A stretch of 64,000 bases of DNA from the NCBI RefSeq assembly GCF_014635345.1, contig NZ_BMCU01000001.1, positions 682,001 to 746,000 of the forward strand, read 5' to 3'. Below are positions 1-9,569 of the stretch, piece after piece. Position 1 is the stretch's first letter. Each line of letters starts with the position of its first letter. The DNA is from Rhodococcoides trifolii. Its GTDB lineage: Bacteria; Actinomycetota; Actinomycetes; Mycobacteriales; Mycobacteriaceae. Position numbers and translations under genes: made by a program. Under the pieces are notes generated by a model. That model made no database searches. It was not told where the DNA came from and was given only the letters and a program-made list of their open reading frames with translations.

Positions 1-539
1 TCATTTCGGCATACGCCAGCACGCGAGAGCTGGCTCCGATGATCGCGGCGATCGGGTTCGCGGCTCAGGCCGGGTGCCGAATGACCGCCGAGATCGGCGC
101 CATGCGTATCTCCGAAGAGATCGATGCGCTCGAAGTGGTCGGTATTCGCTCGATCCCGTTCGTCGTCACCACGCGTGTGATCGCCGGGATCGTCACCATC
201 ATTCCGCTGTACCTGCTCACCCTCATTCTGACGTACGTGTCCGCGTCGTTGGTGGTGTCGCTCTTCGGAAATCAGGCAACGGGAACCTACGACCACTACT
301 TCTCCGCGTTCCTCCAACTGTCGGATCTGGGCTACTCGCTACTCAAGGCAACAATTTTCGTCGCGTTCGTCATCATGATTCACGGCTACCAGGGCTACTA
401 CGCCACGGGCGGACCGGAGGGTGTCGGGCGAGCATCGGGCCGCGCCATCCGCGCCTCGCTCATCGCAATCGTCATCCTGGACATGATTCTCACCGTGGTC
501 ATCTGGGGTGTCGACGTCGGTATCAGGATTTCGGGGTAA
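1..539 (+). CDS. YrbE/MlaE-type permease of an mce transporter, 5' end missing
   Basis: This is the C-terminal 178 residues of an integral membrane permease of the MlaE/YrbE family; the frame is open from base 3, so the start lies before the window. The family hallmark AEIGAMRISEEIDALE is seen near the left end, followed by hydrophobic segments around residues 60-85, 115-130 and 150-170. Together with a second YrbE it forms the channel of an ABC-type lipid or sterol importer whose substrate tunnel is built by the Mce proteins. It stops 6 bases before mceA, so it is probably the second permease (YrbEB). The substrate cannot be read from this part. Confidence 0.93.
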   Translation, partial: ISAYASTRELAPMIAAIGFAAQAGCRMTAEIGAMRISEEIDALEVVGIRSIPFVVTTRVIAGIVTIIPLYLLTLILTYVSASLVVSLFGNQATGTYDHYFSAFLQLSDLGYSLLKATIFVAFVIMIHGYQGYYATGGPEGVGRASGRAIRASLIAIVILDMILTVVIWGVDVGIRISG

Positions 540-545
540 CGCGAC

Positions 546-1583
546 ATGGCTGTTTTCGACGATCTGTCCCGCCGGTCGGCCGGTCCCCGCTCGCTGCGGC
601 TTCGGGGTCTTGTTTTGGCCGTCATCCTCGTGCTCGTCGCTGTTCTTCTGTACAAGTACGCCGTGGGCGACTTCAAGAACAAGTTCGACGTCACCATCGA
701 CACCGTTTCTGTCGGTGACGGTTTGGCCGTGGGGTCCGATGTCAAGTACCGCGGTCTGCCGGTCGGGCGGGTGGACGAGATCGAGGCGCTCGGTTTCGGG
801 CAACAACGGGTGCACGCGAGTATCGATCCGGCGTCGGCGAACGCGCTCACCGACGACACGACGGTTCGGTTCTCGTCGGCAACCGTGTTCGGAGCGACGG
901 TCATCGAGCTGTTCTCCGAGGGCAAGGGCAACCCGCTGCGTCAGGATTCCGTGCTGAAGCTGGGACCCGAGACCGAAACTGCAACGGTCACCGGCGTTTT
1001 CCGCCGACTCGCGGGCCTCACCGACGTGCTGGACGCAGACAACACCAATCGCGTACTCGACCTGATGTCGCGGGTGTCGACCGAGTTCGGCGACAGCCTG
1101 AAGCCGTTCTTCGACACCGCTCAGATGCTGGCGGAGACGCAGCGTGCACCGCTCGGTTGGAAGCTCCAGCGCGGTGCAGTGCTGGCCGACGGACTGGGGG
1201 CGTCGATCGGACCGGTGACGGACGTGGTCAGCCAGGTGGTGAACAGCAGTGAGTACTTCGAGAACCCGGTGAACCGGGACCGCGCCATCAAGGCGATGTC
1301 CGGGCTGGGAACGGGCCTCACCGTTCCTCTCGGCGATCTGTTCCGAGACAACAATCCGAACCTGAAACCGCTCCTGGACACCACCTTCGACATCCTGCTG
1401 CCGGTTGCGTTGTCCGCGGGGACGTTGGCCCCGTCGTATCAGCGAATTCCCGGAGTGTTGAAGGGGATCGACGATGCGTTTCCCAACGTCGACGGAAAGA
1501 CACAGTTGCAGCTCGCCGTGATCGTGAAGAACATGCCCACGCTCGCGGGCCCCGTGGCGATGTTCGCCGGAGGCGCGCAATGA
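546..1583 (+). CDS. mceA: Mce family protein MceA
   Basis: First of six consecutive MCE (MlaD-fold) proteins that assemble the periplasmic tunnel of a lipid importer. A single N-terminal membrane anchor (about residues 20-41) is followed by the MlaD domain with the typical YRGLPVGRVDEI (about 68-80), then a long helical region. At 345 residues it is at the short end for MceA proteins. ATG start, 6 bases after the permease stop; its stop overlaps the mceB start (ATGA), which implies translational coupling. Which mce operon this is (mce1 to mce4 type) cannot be decided from the visible part. Confidence 0.93.
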   Translation: MAVFDDLSRRSAGPRSLRLRGLVLAVILVLVAVLLYKYAVGDFKNKFDVTIDTVSVGDGLAVGSDVKYRGLPVGRVDEIEALGFGQQRVHASIDPASANALTDDTTVRFSSATVFGATVIELFSEGKGNPLRQDSVLKLGPETETATVTGVFRRLAGLTDVLDADNTNRVLDLMSRVSTEFGDSLKPFFDTAQMLAETQRAPLGWKLQRGAVLADGLGASIGPVTDVVSQVVNSSEYFENPVNRDRAIKAMSGLGTGLTVPLGDLFRDNNPNLKPLLDTTFDILLPVALSAGTLAPSYQRIPGVLKGIDDAFPNVDGKTQLQLAVIVKNMPTLAGPVAMFAGGAQ

Positions 1584-2620
1584 GCCGGCGTGCAGAGGTG
1601 AAGTCCACGGCCGCAGGCATTCCCACCGGAACCCTGGTGAAGCTCGGTGTCTTCGCAGCGGTGGCCATCCTGTGTCTGGTCCTCGTCGGCGGCGCTCTTC
1701 GGAACGGTTCCGGAGACGATCGGTCGCCGTACGACGCCCGTTTCGGTGACGTGTCCGGCCTGTACGAAGGCGACGACGTCCGCATGTCCGGCGTGCTGGT
1801 CGGAACGGTCACCGGCGTCGACCTCGACGGCGCGCAAGCCAAGGTGTCCTTCGACGTCGATGCCGATCGCGAACTGCGCACCACGACGAAAGCCGCTGTG
1901 CGCTACCAGAACCTGCTCGGCCAGCGGTATCTGGAGTTGGTGCCGTCGGACGACCGGGGATCGGAACTACCGTCGGGATCGACGATCAGCGACGACATGA
2001 CCATTCCCTCCTTCGACATCACCACACTGTTCGACGGGTTCCAGCCGATTTTCGAAACCCTCGACACCAACCAGGTGAACCTGTTCGCGCAGAACGTGTT
2101 GGACCTCGTCCAAGGCGACGGATCCGGTCTCGGCCCGGTACTGCGCGACCTCGACGGCTTGACCACCTACGCCCAGCAGCGCGAGAACATCATCGTCCTG
2201 CTCGTGCGAAATCTCGGAGCGATCTCGGGTGTCGTCGGCGAGCGATCGGAACAGCTCGGACGACTCTTCGCCGAGCTCGACCGAGTGGTCTCGACGTTCG
2301 GCAACCAGGCCGACACACTCTTGGCCGCCGTCGACGACATCAACAACGGACAGGGTGAGTTCCTCGACATCGGTGAGCAACTCCGCGACATCTACGACTC
2401 GTCCTACGGACCGTTGGACGGCCAGTTCCACCGACTCGTTCCGGGCGCGCAACAGATCGTCGACCTGCTGGCCATGACACCCGGCCTGCTGCGTTCCTTC
2501 GACGGCTCGCTGAAGTCCGCGCCGGGGGGCGCAACGTACGCCTGCTCGAGCGGCGACACCGACATCCCGGGTATCGGTTCCATCGTGCTCGGAAACCAGA
2601 AACTGAAGGTGTGCAGATGA
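1580..2620 (+). CDS. mceB: Mce family protein MceB
   Basis: 346-residue MCE protein with a membrane anchor at about residues 20-41 and an MlaD domain around GLYEGDDVRMSGVLVGTV. It overlaps mceA by 4 bases and mceC by 4 bases. A conserved C-terminal cysteine pair (CSSGD and KVC near the end) is also found at the C terminus of MceC here (ICVPLPGKVC). This may reflect disulfide stabilisation in the periplasm, which is my inference. Confidence 0.93.
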   Translation: MSRRAEVKSTAAGIPTGTLVKLGVFAAVAILCLVLVGGALRNGSGDDRSPYDARFGDVSGLYEGDDVRMSGVLVGTVTGVDLDGAQAKVSFDVDADRELRTTTKAAVRYQNLLGQRYLELVPSDDRGSELPSGSTISDDMTIPSFDITTLFDGFQPIFETLDTNQVNLFAQNVLDLVQGDGSGLGPVLRDLDGLTTYAQQRENIIVLLVRNLGAISGVVGERSEQLGRLFAELDRVVSTFGNQADTLLAAVDDINNGQGEFLDIGEQLRDIYDSSYGPLDGQFHRLVPGAQQIVDLLAMTPGLLRSFDGSLKSAPGGATYACSSGDTDIPGIGSIVLGNQKLKVCR

Positions 2621-3597
2621 GTTCGGTTCGCGCCGGCAGCCAGACGCTGTGGGGGATCGTCGGCATCGTGGCGGTGGTGGTTGCAATCGTGGCCGCCGTC
2701 GTGGTGTACGTGCTTCCGATCGGGCACGACACGTACACGGCAGCATTCGAGACCACCGGCGGCGCCCACGCGGGTGACGATGTACGCGTGGCGGGAATTT
2801 CGGTCGGCTCCGTCAAGTCCATGGAATTGGTGAACGACCACGTCGAGGTGACCTTCGAGGTGAAGGAAGGCATGGTCCTCGGCGACGCGACATCGGTGGG
2901 TGTTCGGCTGCTGACACCCGTCGGCGGCCGTTACCTGTCGCTGGTTCCCGCCGGCGACAACGAACTGCCGGGTGGAGAGATCCCGATCGAACACACGCGT
3001 GTCCCGTTCACGCTTTCCGACACCATCGAGGGCGTCACCCCGATTCTGCGTGACCTGGACGGAAAGACGTTGCGCGAGACGATTTCTCAGATCGACCAAG
3101 CTGTACAGGCGCAGCCCGACGCCATCCGCGATGTGACCGACAATCTCACCTCTCTCACCGGTGCGATCGCCGACCGACAGGACGATCTCGACAAGAGTCT
3201 CCAAGTGGCCGACGAGTACGTCGGCGAACTCGGTACCGATCGTGAGATCCTTCTCGGCCTGCTGAAGCAGATCGGCATCATCACCTCCAAGCTCGGAGCC
3301 AAGCGCATGGATGTCGCGCTCGCCGCCGACAAGCTCTACCGGTTGTTCAACCTGCTCAACCGCCCGATCGTCGCGCTGGATCAAGGTCTCGGGCCGTCGA
3401 TCGACGCGCTCGAGTCGATCGTGGCGACGCTGAAGGCGTCGACTACGCCGCTCGACGACGCAATCACGGCCGGTCGCGAGTTCACCGACTCGATGTCGGG
3501 TCTGCTCGACGCCGGACGAGGTCCGGTCATCGACCGCAGTGCCGACGTCGTCACCGGGGCGAGCATCTGCGTTCCGCTTCCCGGAAAGGTGTGCTGA
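2617..3597 (+). CDS. mceC: Mce family protein MceC
   Basis: 326-residue MCE protein. N-terminal anchor at about residues 10-31 and MlaD domain with HAGDDVRVAGISVGSV, then a helical tail. I chose the ATG at 2617, whose ATGA overlaps the mceB stop; a GTG two codons upstream (2611) is in frame but lies inside the mceB end. The C terminus carries the same Cys-x7-Cys ending as seen in other MceC/MceB proteins. It acts as one ring or needle component of the lipid importer. Confidence 0.92.
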   Translation: MSSVRAGSQTLWGIVGIVAVVVAIVAAVVVYVLPIGHDTYTAAFETTGGAHAGDDVRVAGISVGSVKSMELVNDHVEVTFEVKEGMVLGDATSVGVRLLTPVGGRYLSLVPAGDNELPGGEIPIEHTRVPFTLSDTIEGVTPILRDLDGKTLRETISQIDQAVQAQPDAIRDVTDNLTSLTGAIADRQDDLDKSLQVADEYVGELGTDREILLGLLKQIGIITSKLGAKRMDVALAADKLYRLFNLLNRPIVALDQGLGPSIDALESIVATLKASTTPLDDAITAGREFTDSMSGLLDAGRGPVIDRSADVVTGASICVPLPGKVC

Positions 3598-3598
3598 C

Positions 3599-4663
3599 GT
3601 GGCCGTTGGCAAGAAACTGGTGTTGGGCGCCGTGGTCCTGGTGGTGGTGCTCGGCGCCGGCACGGCAGCATCGTCCGCGGCTCAACTGATCGGCACCTCG
3701 ACGTCGGACGTGTGCGCCGAGCTGACCGACTCCGTGGGCCTGTACGAGGGAAACAACGTCACCCTGCTCGGCATCCCGGTCGGCGAGATCGAGAGCATCG
3801 AACCACAGGGCGACCATGTGCAGGTGACGATGTCGGTGCAGGATTCTCTGCAGTTGCCGGTCGACATCGGTGCCGTGACCATGTCCGATTCGATCGTCAC
3901 CGATCGCCGACTCGAACTCACCAAGACCTACGGCGACGGTCCGACATTCGATCGCAGTCAATGCATTCCGCTCGAACGCACGCGTACGCCCATCGGCATC
4001 AGTGACACCCTCGAGGCCGTCAACAAGCTGGGTGCGGAACTGCTCGGCACCACCTCGACCACCGATCCGAACAATCCGCAGCCGCCGAAGGAACAGATCC
4101 TCGGTGACACGTTGCGGTCGTTGAACACCGCACTCGACGGCAGCGGTGACCAGTTGGGCACGGCCCTGTCTCAGGTGTCGTCGTTGGTGGGCAACCCCGC
4201 GGACAAGGACACGCTCGTTCGCCGGATGATGGACAACATCGACTTGCTGACAACTACATTGGTGGACCGTTGGCCGGACGTGACGTTGCTGATCGAGAAC
4301 CTCAAGCAAGGTCTCGGTGCGGCGGGAGACTTCTCCGAACGCTTCGCTCAGGCCATCGACCTCACTCTCCAGTTTCTACCGATCCTGCAGAAGGTTCTGC
4401 CGAAGGTGGCGCCGACCGTGTACAAGATCTTCGACGTCCTCGTACCCATCGTGGCCATCGTGCTGAACAAGGTGGGAGACATCGCGAGCATCCTGAGCCG
4501 TGTCCCCAAGACCACCCAGCAGTTGCCGACGGCGTTCGACCAGACCAATGCGGCTGCTGCGCTGACGTTCTCGCCGCCGTCGTTCCAACTGCCCGATGCC
4601 ATGGGCACGTCGGTGAACGTCGATCTGGTTCCTCTGGTGCTCGGCGCGGCAGGTGCACGATGA
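3599..4663 (+). CDS. mceD: Mce family protein MceD
   Basis: 354-residue MCE protein with an N-terminal hydrophobic anchor (about residues 5-22) and MlaD domain with GLYEGNNVTLLGIPVGEI. Start taken as the GTG at 3599, two bases after the mceC stop. The frame is open further upstream, but that part overlaps mceC coding sequence and would put residues before the anchor. The gene ends in an ATGA overlap with mceE. Confidence 0.9.
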   Translation: MAVGKKLVLGAVVLVVVLGAGTAASSAAQLIGTSTSDVCAELTDSVGLYEGNNVTLLGIPVGEIESIEPQGDHVQVTMSVQDSLQLPVDIGAVTMSDSIVTDRRLELTKTYGDGPTFDRSQCIPLERTRTPIGISDTLEAVNKLGAELLGTTSTTDPNNPQPPKEQILGDTLRSLNTALDGSGDQLGTALSQVSSLVGNPADKDTLVRRMMDNIDLLTTTLVDRWPDVTLLIENLKQGLGAAGDFSERFAQAIDLTLQFLPILQKVLPKVAPTVYKIFDVLVPIVAIVLNKVGDIASILSRVPKTTQQLPTAFDQTNAAAALTFSPPSFQLPDAMGTSVNVDLVPLVLGAAGAR

Positions 4664-5712
4664 CGGGCCCGGTCACGATCAAGCGCTCGATCTCGGCCCT
4701 TCTGGCCGTCGCCCTGGCCGCCGCCGTGTCCGGGTGCGGTGCGTCGATTGCCGATCTGCCGGTGCCAGGAAGCTACGTCTCCGGGTCGACGTACGACGTC
4801 GACATCCAGTTCTCGAGCGTTCTCAACCTGCCCGCCAAGGCGAAAGTGGTGCTCGACGGCGTCGACGTGGGGTTGCTCGATTCGGTCACCCTGAACGGAA
4901 ATTCGGCGGTCGCCCGGGTGTCGATTCAGGAGGCGGTGAGTCTGCCCGCGATGACGCGCGCCGAACTTCGACAGGGCACGCTTCTGGGTGAGATCTACGT
5001 GGCCTTGGAACGCCCGACCGACGGCGGTGCACAGGGGGATTCGCTGCGGGACGGGGACGTGATCCCACTCGACCGCACCAAGCCGGCCGACAACGTGGAG
5101 GATGTTCTGCGCGGGCTGGCAGAAGTCGTGGCCGGCGGGCACGTTGCTGACTTCCAGCGATCCGTCGAGCGTTTCAATCGGGCAATTCCGCAGGACCCCG
5201 CGACGGTCGACCTCATCAACAAGAAGGCTCGTCAGGCCCTCACAGATCTCGCGACGCACTCGAACGAGCTCGATCGGATTCTGAATTCGGCTCAGACCGT
5301 GACGAAGTCGTTCGCCGACAAGACCGACACGCTGGACACCATCCTCACCAGCGGACCGGAACGCGTGGGAGGTCTCGCCGATGCGCTCCTCGTGGTGGTC
5401 GATGCCCTCATCGACCTCGGTTACATGTCGCGCGGAATCGGTGACCTCGTCAATCCGATCGCGGGAGATCTGAAGGACGTTCTCTCGACATTGAAGCCGA
5501 CCATTCTCACCGTCGCCAACGCGGACATCAGCATCCCGATGTTGGCCTCGCAGACGGACGCCCTCCTGCGTGACAAGCTGGTGCCGTTCTTCGCGTCGAC
5601 ACCGAACGTGCGCATCACGTCGGTGTCGGGAGAGACGAGTCCCGGTGCTGCACCGGTCGATCGGGCCAACGAGATGATCACGGTACTGCGATCGATCGGA
5701 ATCGTACGATGA
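4660..5712 (+). CDS. mceE: Mce family lipoprotein MceE (LprK type)
   Basis: 350-residue MCE protein with a lipoprotein signal peptide: positive n-region, hydrophobic stretch and lipobox VSGC at residues 23-26, so Cys26 should be lipidated. The MlaD domain follows (KVVLDGVDVGLLDSV). The fifth Mce protein of these operons is regularly the lipoprotein, which confirms the canonical A-F order. ATG at 4660 overlaps the mceD stop; the end overlaps mceF (ATGA). Confidence 0.92.
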   Translation: MTGPVTIKRSISALLAVALAAAVSGCGASIADLPVPGSYVSGSTYDVDIQFSSVLNLPAKAKVVLDGVDVGLLDSVTLNGNSAVARVSIQEAVSLPAMTRAELRQGTLLGEIYVALERPTDGGAQGDSLRDGDVIPLDRTKPADNVEDVLRGLAEVVAGGHVADFQRSVERFNRAIPQDPATVDLINKKARQALTDLATHSNELDRILNSAQTVTKSFADKTDTLDTILTSGPERVGGLADALLVVVDALIDLGYMSRGIGDLVNPIAGDLKDVLSTLKPTILTVANADISIPMLASQTDALLRDKLVPFFASTPNVRITSVSGETSPGAAPVDRANEMITVLRSIGIVR

Positions 5713-6659
5713 AGAACTCGATCCTGTCGGCCTCGGCGCTGGCTCTCGTCGCGGTCCTGGGTGTCGGATACATCGCACTGGACGTTCTCGACATGGATCC
5801 ACGCCGCGACTACTCGGAGATCACGGTCCCTCTCACCACGTCCGGGGGGTTGTCGGCGGCGTCACGGGTAACGCTGCGTGGCATGGCAATCGGCACCGTC
5901 GAACATATCGACGTCGGATCCGACGGATTGCGCGCAGTCGTCCGAGTCGATGCCTCACAACAAATTCCCACGGGCACCGAGGTCAAGATCTCGAATCTCT
6001 CTGCTGCGGGTGAGCAGTTCCTGGACTTCCGTCCCGCGTCGACGTCGGGCCCCTATCTCCGCGACGGCGACACCGTCGCAGCAGAGAACGTCGACGTCTC
6101 GCCCAGTGTGAGCGACACGCTCGCGGTTGCCGATGCTCTGACTGCAGAAATCGACACCGATGCCATCGGCGGGATCGTGAACACGGTGGACGTCGCGACG
6201 AGAGGTCGTGAAGGCGACGTCGACAACATCATCGAGGTGCTCCGGCTGCTCTCGATCACCCTGTCCGATCGTAAGGATCAGGTGCGGCGGTTGTACTACA
6301 ACCTGCAGGTGCTCGGTGAAGATGCGTACGCGGATCAGCTCGGACCTCGTCTGGCGGACGCGGTCCCGGAACTCAGCGCATCCGGCTCGGCCCTCGAGCA
6401 CCTCATCGATTCGTACCAGAAGTACTCCTACGTGGGTGAGACGGTATGGGACGGTGAACTGGCGAGGTTGGTCCCCAAGATCGACGAGTACTTGAGCCAG
6501 CTGTCACCGGATCTCGGGTTCATCGCTACCGTGCTGCGGCCGGTGACCAAGCCGATCAGACCGCTCCGGGTCGACGCCGGGGCGCTGGTCACGATGCTCG
6601 AGCAAGTGTTTCCGCAGGGTGGTCCCGCCAGGGTCGCCGTGACGTTGCCGGGCAACTGA
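5709..6659 (+). CDS. mceF: Mce family protein MceF
   Basis: 316-residue last MCE subunit with an N-terminal anchor (about residues 5-24) and MlaD domain including SRVTLRGMAIGTVEHI. Shorter than many MceF proteins, which often carry a long C-terminal extension; here it ends soon after the helical segment. The stop codon lies in a short direct duplication (GGGCAACTGAAC at 6650-6661 and 6666-6677). Confidence 0.92.
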   Translation: MKNSILSASALALVAVLGVGYIALDVLDMDPRRDYSEITVPLTTSGGLSAASRVTLRGMAIGTVEHIDVGSDGLRAVVRVDASQQIPTGTEVKISNLSAAGEQFLDFRPASTSGPYLRDGDTVAAENVDVSPSVSDTLAVADALTAEIDTDAIGGIVNTVDVATRGREGDVDNIIEVLRLLSITLSDRKDQVRRLYYNLQVLGEDAYADQLGPRLADAVPELSASGSALEHLIDSYQKYSYVGETVWDGELARLVPKIDEYLSQLSPDLGFIATVLRPVTKPIRPLRVDAGALVTMLEQVFPQGGPARVAVTLPGN

Positions 6660-6719
6660 ACTGCAGGGCAACTGAACAGCCGGGCGACCGACGTTCCACC
6701 GATAGAAGAGAAGGCAAGT

Positions 6720-7340
6720 ATGACAATCGATCTCGACAAGAAGGCGTCGAAGGACGTCGACGACACCGACACGGCGACCACCGAGACGGCGGGCACCGAC
6801 GCGACGGACACGGACACCGCCGCCTCACCGCGGTCCCGCGGTCGGATCGTCACCGTCGTTGCCGTGGTGGTCGCGGTGATCTCGATCGTCGCCGCTGTGG
6901 TGGCGGGTCTGGCGTGGCGTTCCGCCGATGGGGCGCTGGCGGCCGACCGGGCAGCAGCCGCCGACCGGCAGACCGCGATCGACACGGCCCGCGCCTACAC
7001 CGAACGGTCGTTGACGTACGCCCACACCGATCTCGACGGATTCTTCGCCGGGGTGGAGGACGGGACGACGGATTCACTGAAGGAGCGCTTCGAAGGCGTC
7101 CGAGACGTGCTGTCGCAGATCATGTCCCAGTCACAGGTGGTGGCGTCCGGCAAGGTGAACGCGGCCACCGTCACAGGCCAGGACGGTGACACGTACACCG
7201 TGTCGGTGTTCGCGACCCAGACGACGCAGAACCTGCAGCAGCCCGAGCCCGGTGCGGTGCCGACCCTGCTGACGGTCACGGTCGAACACACCGGTGACCA
7301 GTGGCTGGTCACCGATTACGGGGCCGACACCGGTCAGTAG
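6720..7340 (+). CDS. Mce-associated membrane protein (Mas family)
   Basis: 206 residues: a cytoplasmic acidic Thr/Asp/Ala-rich tail (1-40), one membrane helix (about 43-66) and a periplasmic domain of the SnoaL/NTF2-like type seen in Mce-associated proteins. It starts 60 bases after mceF behind a purine-rich ribosome site (AGAAGAGAAGG) and is the last gene of the mce operon. Mas proteins are thought to stabilise the Mce complex; no catalytic motif is visible. Confidence 0.85.
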   Translation: MTIDLDKKASKDVDDTDTATTETAGTDATDTDTAASPRSRGRIVTVVAVVVAVISIVAAVVAGLAWRSADGALAADRAAAADRQTAIDTARAYTERSLTYAHTDLDGFFAGVEDGTTDSLKERFEGVRDVLSQIMSQSQVVASGKVNAATVTGQDGDTYTVSVFATQTTQNLQQPEPGAVPTLLTVTVEHTGDQWLVTDYGADTGQ

Positions 7341-7344
7341 GGGT

Positions 7345-8433
7345 CTATCCCCGCGTGGCGCTCACGAACTGAGCGACACCGCGGATGTCCTGGCCGATCT
7401 CGGCGAATCCGGCTGCGCGCAGAATGTCGGTGAACGTCGACTTGTCGAACATGCGGATGCCGCTCAGCGCTGCACCTGCGGTCACGGCGGCCTTCACGGG
7501 TGCGAAGGAGCGTCCGTAGCTCGTCATCAGGGCGATGCGCCCACCCGGTTTCACCACACGCATCAGCTCGTCCACGACGGTGAACGGTTCCGGTACCAAA
7601 TACAGTGCGGCGTAACAGCACACGGCGTCGAAGGACCCGTCCGCGTACGGGAGCGTGCGGGCGTCCCCCCGAACGTAGGCGGCGCGGGGACCGCGGTTGT
7701 CTCGTACGGCTCGGGCAATCATGGGAGCGGAGATGTCGAAACCGATGGCAATGCCGTCGCCGCCAAGGTGCTCGGACAGGAATCGGGTGAAATTGCCGGG
7801 CCCGCACGCGACGTCGAGCACGGTCATCTCGCCCTTCAATCGCATATCGGAGACGGCTCGGCGTCGTTCGTCGTCGACCGACATGCTCCCGACGCCCATC
7901 GCCACCCGGCCGAGTGCCGGACGCCAGAGCTTCTCGTAGATCGCTGCCACCACCGGATTGTTCATCGCATGCTGGGCCACGGTGGGCGTCGGTGCGTCAG
8001 CGGTGTCGGGGAGAACGTCGACGAAACCGCCGGAGGTGCTCACGCGCGCGACGCGCGCCGTGTCGATCATCCCGGCAGCGCGGCTCAGCGCGTCGTCGGC
8101 GGACGGAGAAGCTTCTCGGGCAGCAGCCATGTCGACTTTCCTGACGTCGGTTTCGATCCGGTACGGAGGGGTGCTCTTTCCCTGTATTCGGTAGCGACCC
8201 CAGAAGTCGACGTCACCGACGGTTCCGGGCGCTTCACCGCCCGGTGTGCGCACCAGGGCCGGTTTTCGGCGTCCACCCAGCGCTCGATGCAACGCGTCGT
8301 CCGGTCTGATGCGCCCGTACCACCGGTAGATCCCGTCAATGGGTTGCGCGTGCCCGCGCAACTCCAGCTCGACCGCGAACTCGGTGTCGTCGACGACGAG
8401 AGTGGCGGGACCCGCGTAGTCGGCGTCGGTCAT
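7345..8433 (-). CDS. DUF4873 domain fused to a class I SAM methyltransferase
   Basis: 362 residues. The N-terminal part (about 1-95) resembles DUF4873, a small domain otherwise found beside or fused to flavin monooxygenases of Actinobacteria (ELRGHAQPIDGIYRWYGR). The C-terminal part (about 160-362) is a Rossmann methyltransferase with the SAM motif VLDVACGPGNF at about 205-215 and a UbiE/BioC-like post-motif LMRVVKPGGRIAL. I chose the ATG at 8433; the frame is open to 8469. It converges with the mce operon and diverges from the diiron oxygenase operon, whose flavin monooxygenase is a plausible partner. Substrate unknown. Confidence 0.8.
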   Translation of the reverse strand: MTDADYAGPATLVVDDTEFAVELELRGHAQPIDGIYRWYGRIRPDDALHRALGGRRKPALVRTPGGEAPGTVGDVDFWGRYRIQGKSTPPYRIETDVRKVDMAAAREASPSADDALSRAAGMIDTARVARVSTSGGFVDVLPDTADAPTPTVAQHAMNNPVVAAIYEKLWRPALGRVAMGVGSMSVDDERRRAVSDMRLKGEMTVLDVACGPGNFTRFLSEHLGGDGIAIGFDISAPMIARAVRDNRGPRAAYVRGDARTLPYADGSFDAVCCYAALYLVPEPFTVVDELMRVVKPGGRIALMTSYGRSFAPVKAAVTAGAALSGIRMFDKSTFTDILRAAGFAEIGQDIRGVAQFVSATRG

Positions 8434-8600
8434 GATGGAGCCACCGAATCGGCGGAGTCCATGCCGCACAACGCCATTGAATCAGGTACGGTCACAGCTG
8501 TGCTCCTCCGTTGTTGACACCTGCCGTGAGGTCGACCACACTTTCGACAGTAACCGATACCAGCGGTACCGGCTACGGCAAGTTCGGTGTGGGTGGGGAC

Positions 8601-9569
8601 ATGTCGACCACGAGCGGGGGCACGATGGCGATCGATTCGACGGTGCGCGATTCGACGGTGGGCAATTCGAGGACGCGCGACCGGCAGAAGACGGCTGCTC
8701 GTTTGTTGAAGTCCACCGCGAACAACTTCTACGACTCCGAAGTCGACATCGACTGGGATCAGCCGTGGGTCGACGGGCTGCGTTTCATGCCCGACAACCG
8801 TATCTCGTTGTACGGCACGGCGTTGTGGAACACGTTGACGCCGGAGCAACGCATCGAACTCGGTAGGAACGAGATAGTCAGTATCCTCTCGTTCGGCATC
8901 TATGCCGAGTTGTTTCTCAGCGGGAATCTTCTCCGCGTCGCCACCACGAGCGGTTTGTCGGACCACTCGCTGTACGCACTCGCCGAGATCGGTGAAGAGG
9001 CGAGGCACTCGCTGATGTTCGGCAGGGCCATCGAGAAGATGGGCCGCGGACCGGTACTGCGGCCGCGTCCGATGATCACGTTGGCCCATCTCGCCCAGTT
9101 CCTCCCGGTGGGCCCGGCGACCTACGGGACCATCCTGTTGATCGAGGAAGTTCTCGACCGCGCTCAACGAGAAGCGATGCATGACGAAGGAATTCAGCCA
9201 CATCTGCGACAGCTCATGAAGATCCACGTGCTGGAGGAGGCGCGGCACATCACGTACGCGCGTGAGGAACTGGTACGTGGCATGGCCCGTCTCGGCCCGG
9301 TGCGCCGAGCTCTGCATCGCGTGATCCTCGCCGGGGCAGCGAACTTCACGTTCCTGGCGCTGGTGCATCCCTCGGTGTACCGAAGCGTGGGGATTCGTCC
9401 GGTGCGTGGATTCGTCACCGCCGTCACCAGTGAGACCTTTGCGCGCAACAGCACGTTCGCGTCGGACGCCATGATTCGCTTCTTCCAGGACGCCGGCATG
9501 CTCGAAGGTCGGGTGACCAAGCGCTTGTGGAAAATGACGCGCGCCGTGCCCGACGATCTGGTTCTGTGA
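8601..9569 (+). CDS. AurF-family non-haem diiron oxygenase
   Basis: About 322 residues. A four-helix-bundle diiron protein of the AurF (p-aminobenzoate N-oxygenase) family. Ligand motifs are present: GEEARH (Glu133, His136), IEEVLD (Glu182), and IHVLEEARH (His209, Glu213, His216), matching the E-x2-H and H-x3-E-x2-H pattern of AurF; Glu103 is the likely helix-1 ligand. AurF members oxidise arylamines or related substrates, but most actinobacterial ones are uncharacterised. The start is uncertain: ATG 8601 follows GTGGGGA closely, ATG 8625 is an alternative. First gene of a coupled operon with a paralogue, a flavin monooxygenase and an SDR. A TTGACA at 8514-8519 may be its -35 box. Confidence 0.85.
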   Translation: MSTTSGGTMAIDSTVRDSTVGNSRTRDRQKTAARLLKSTANNFYDSEVDIDWDQPWVDGLRFMPDNRISLYGTALWNTLTPEQRIELGRNEIVSILSFGIYAELFLSGNLLRVATTSGLSDHSLYALAEIGEEARHSLMFGRAIEKMGRGPVLRPRPMITLAHLAQFLPVGPATYGTILLIEEVLDRAQREAMHDEGIQPHLRQLMKIHVLEEARHITYAREELVRGMARLGPVRRALHRVILAGAANFTFLALVHPSVYRSVGIRPVRGFVTAVTSETFARNSTFASDAMIRFFQDAGMLEGRVTKRLWKMTRAVPDDLVL

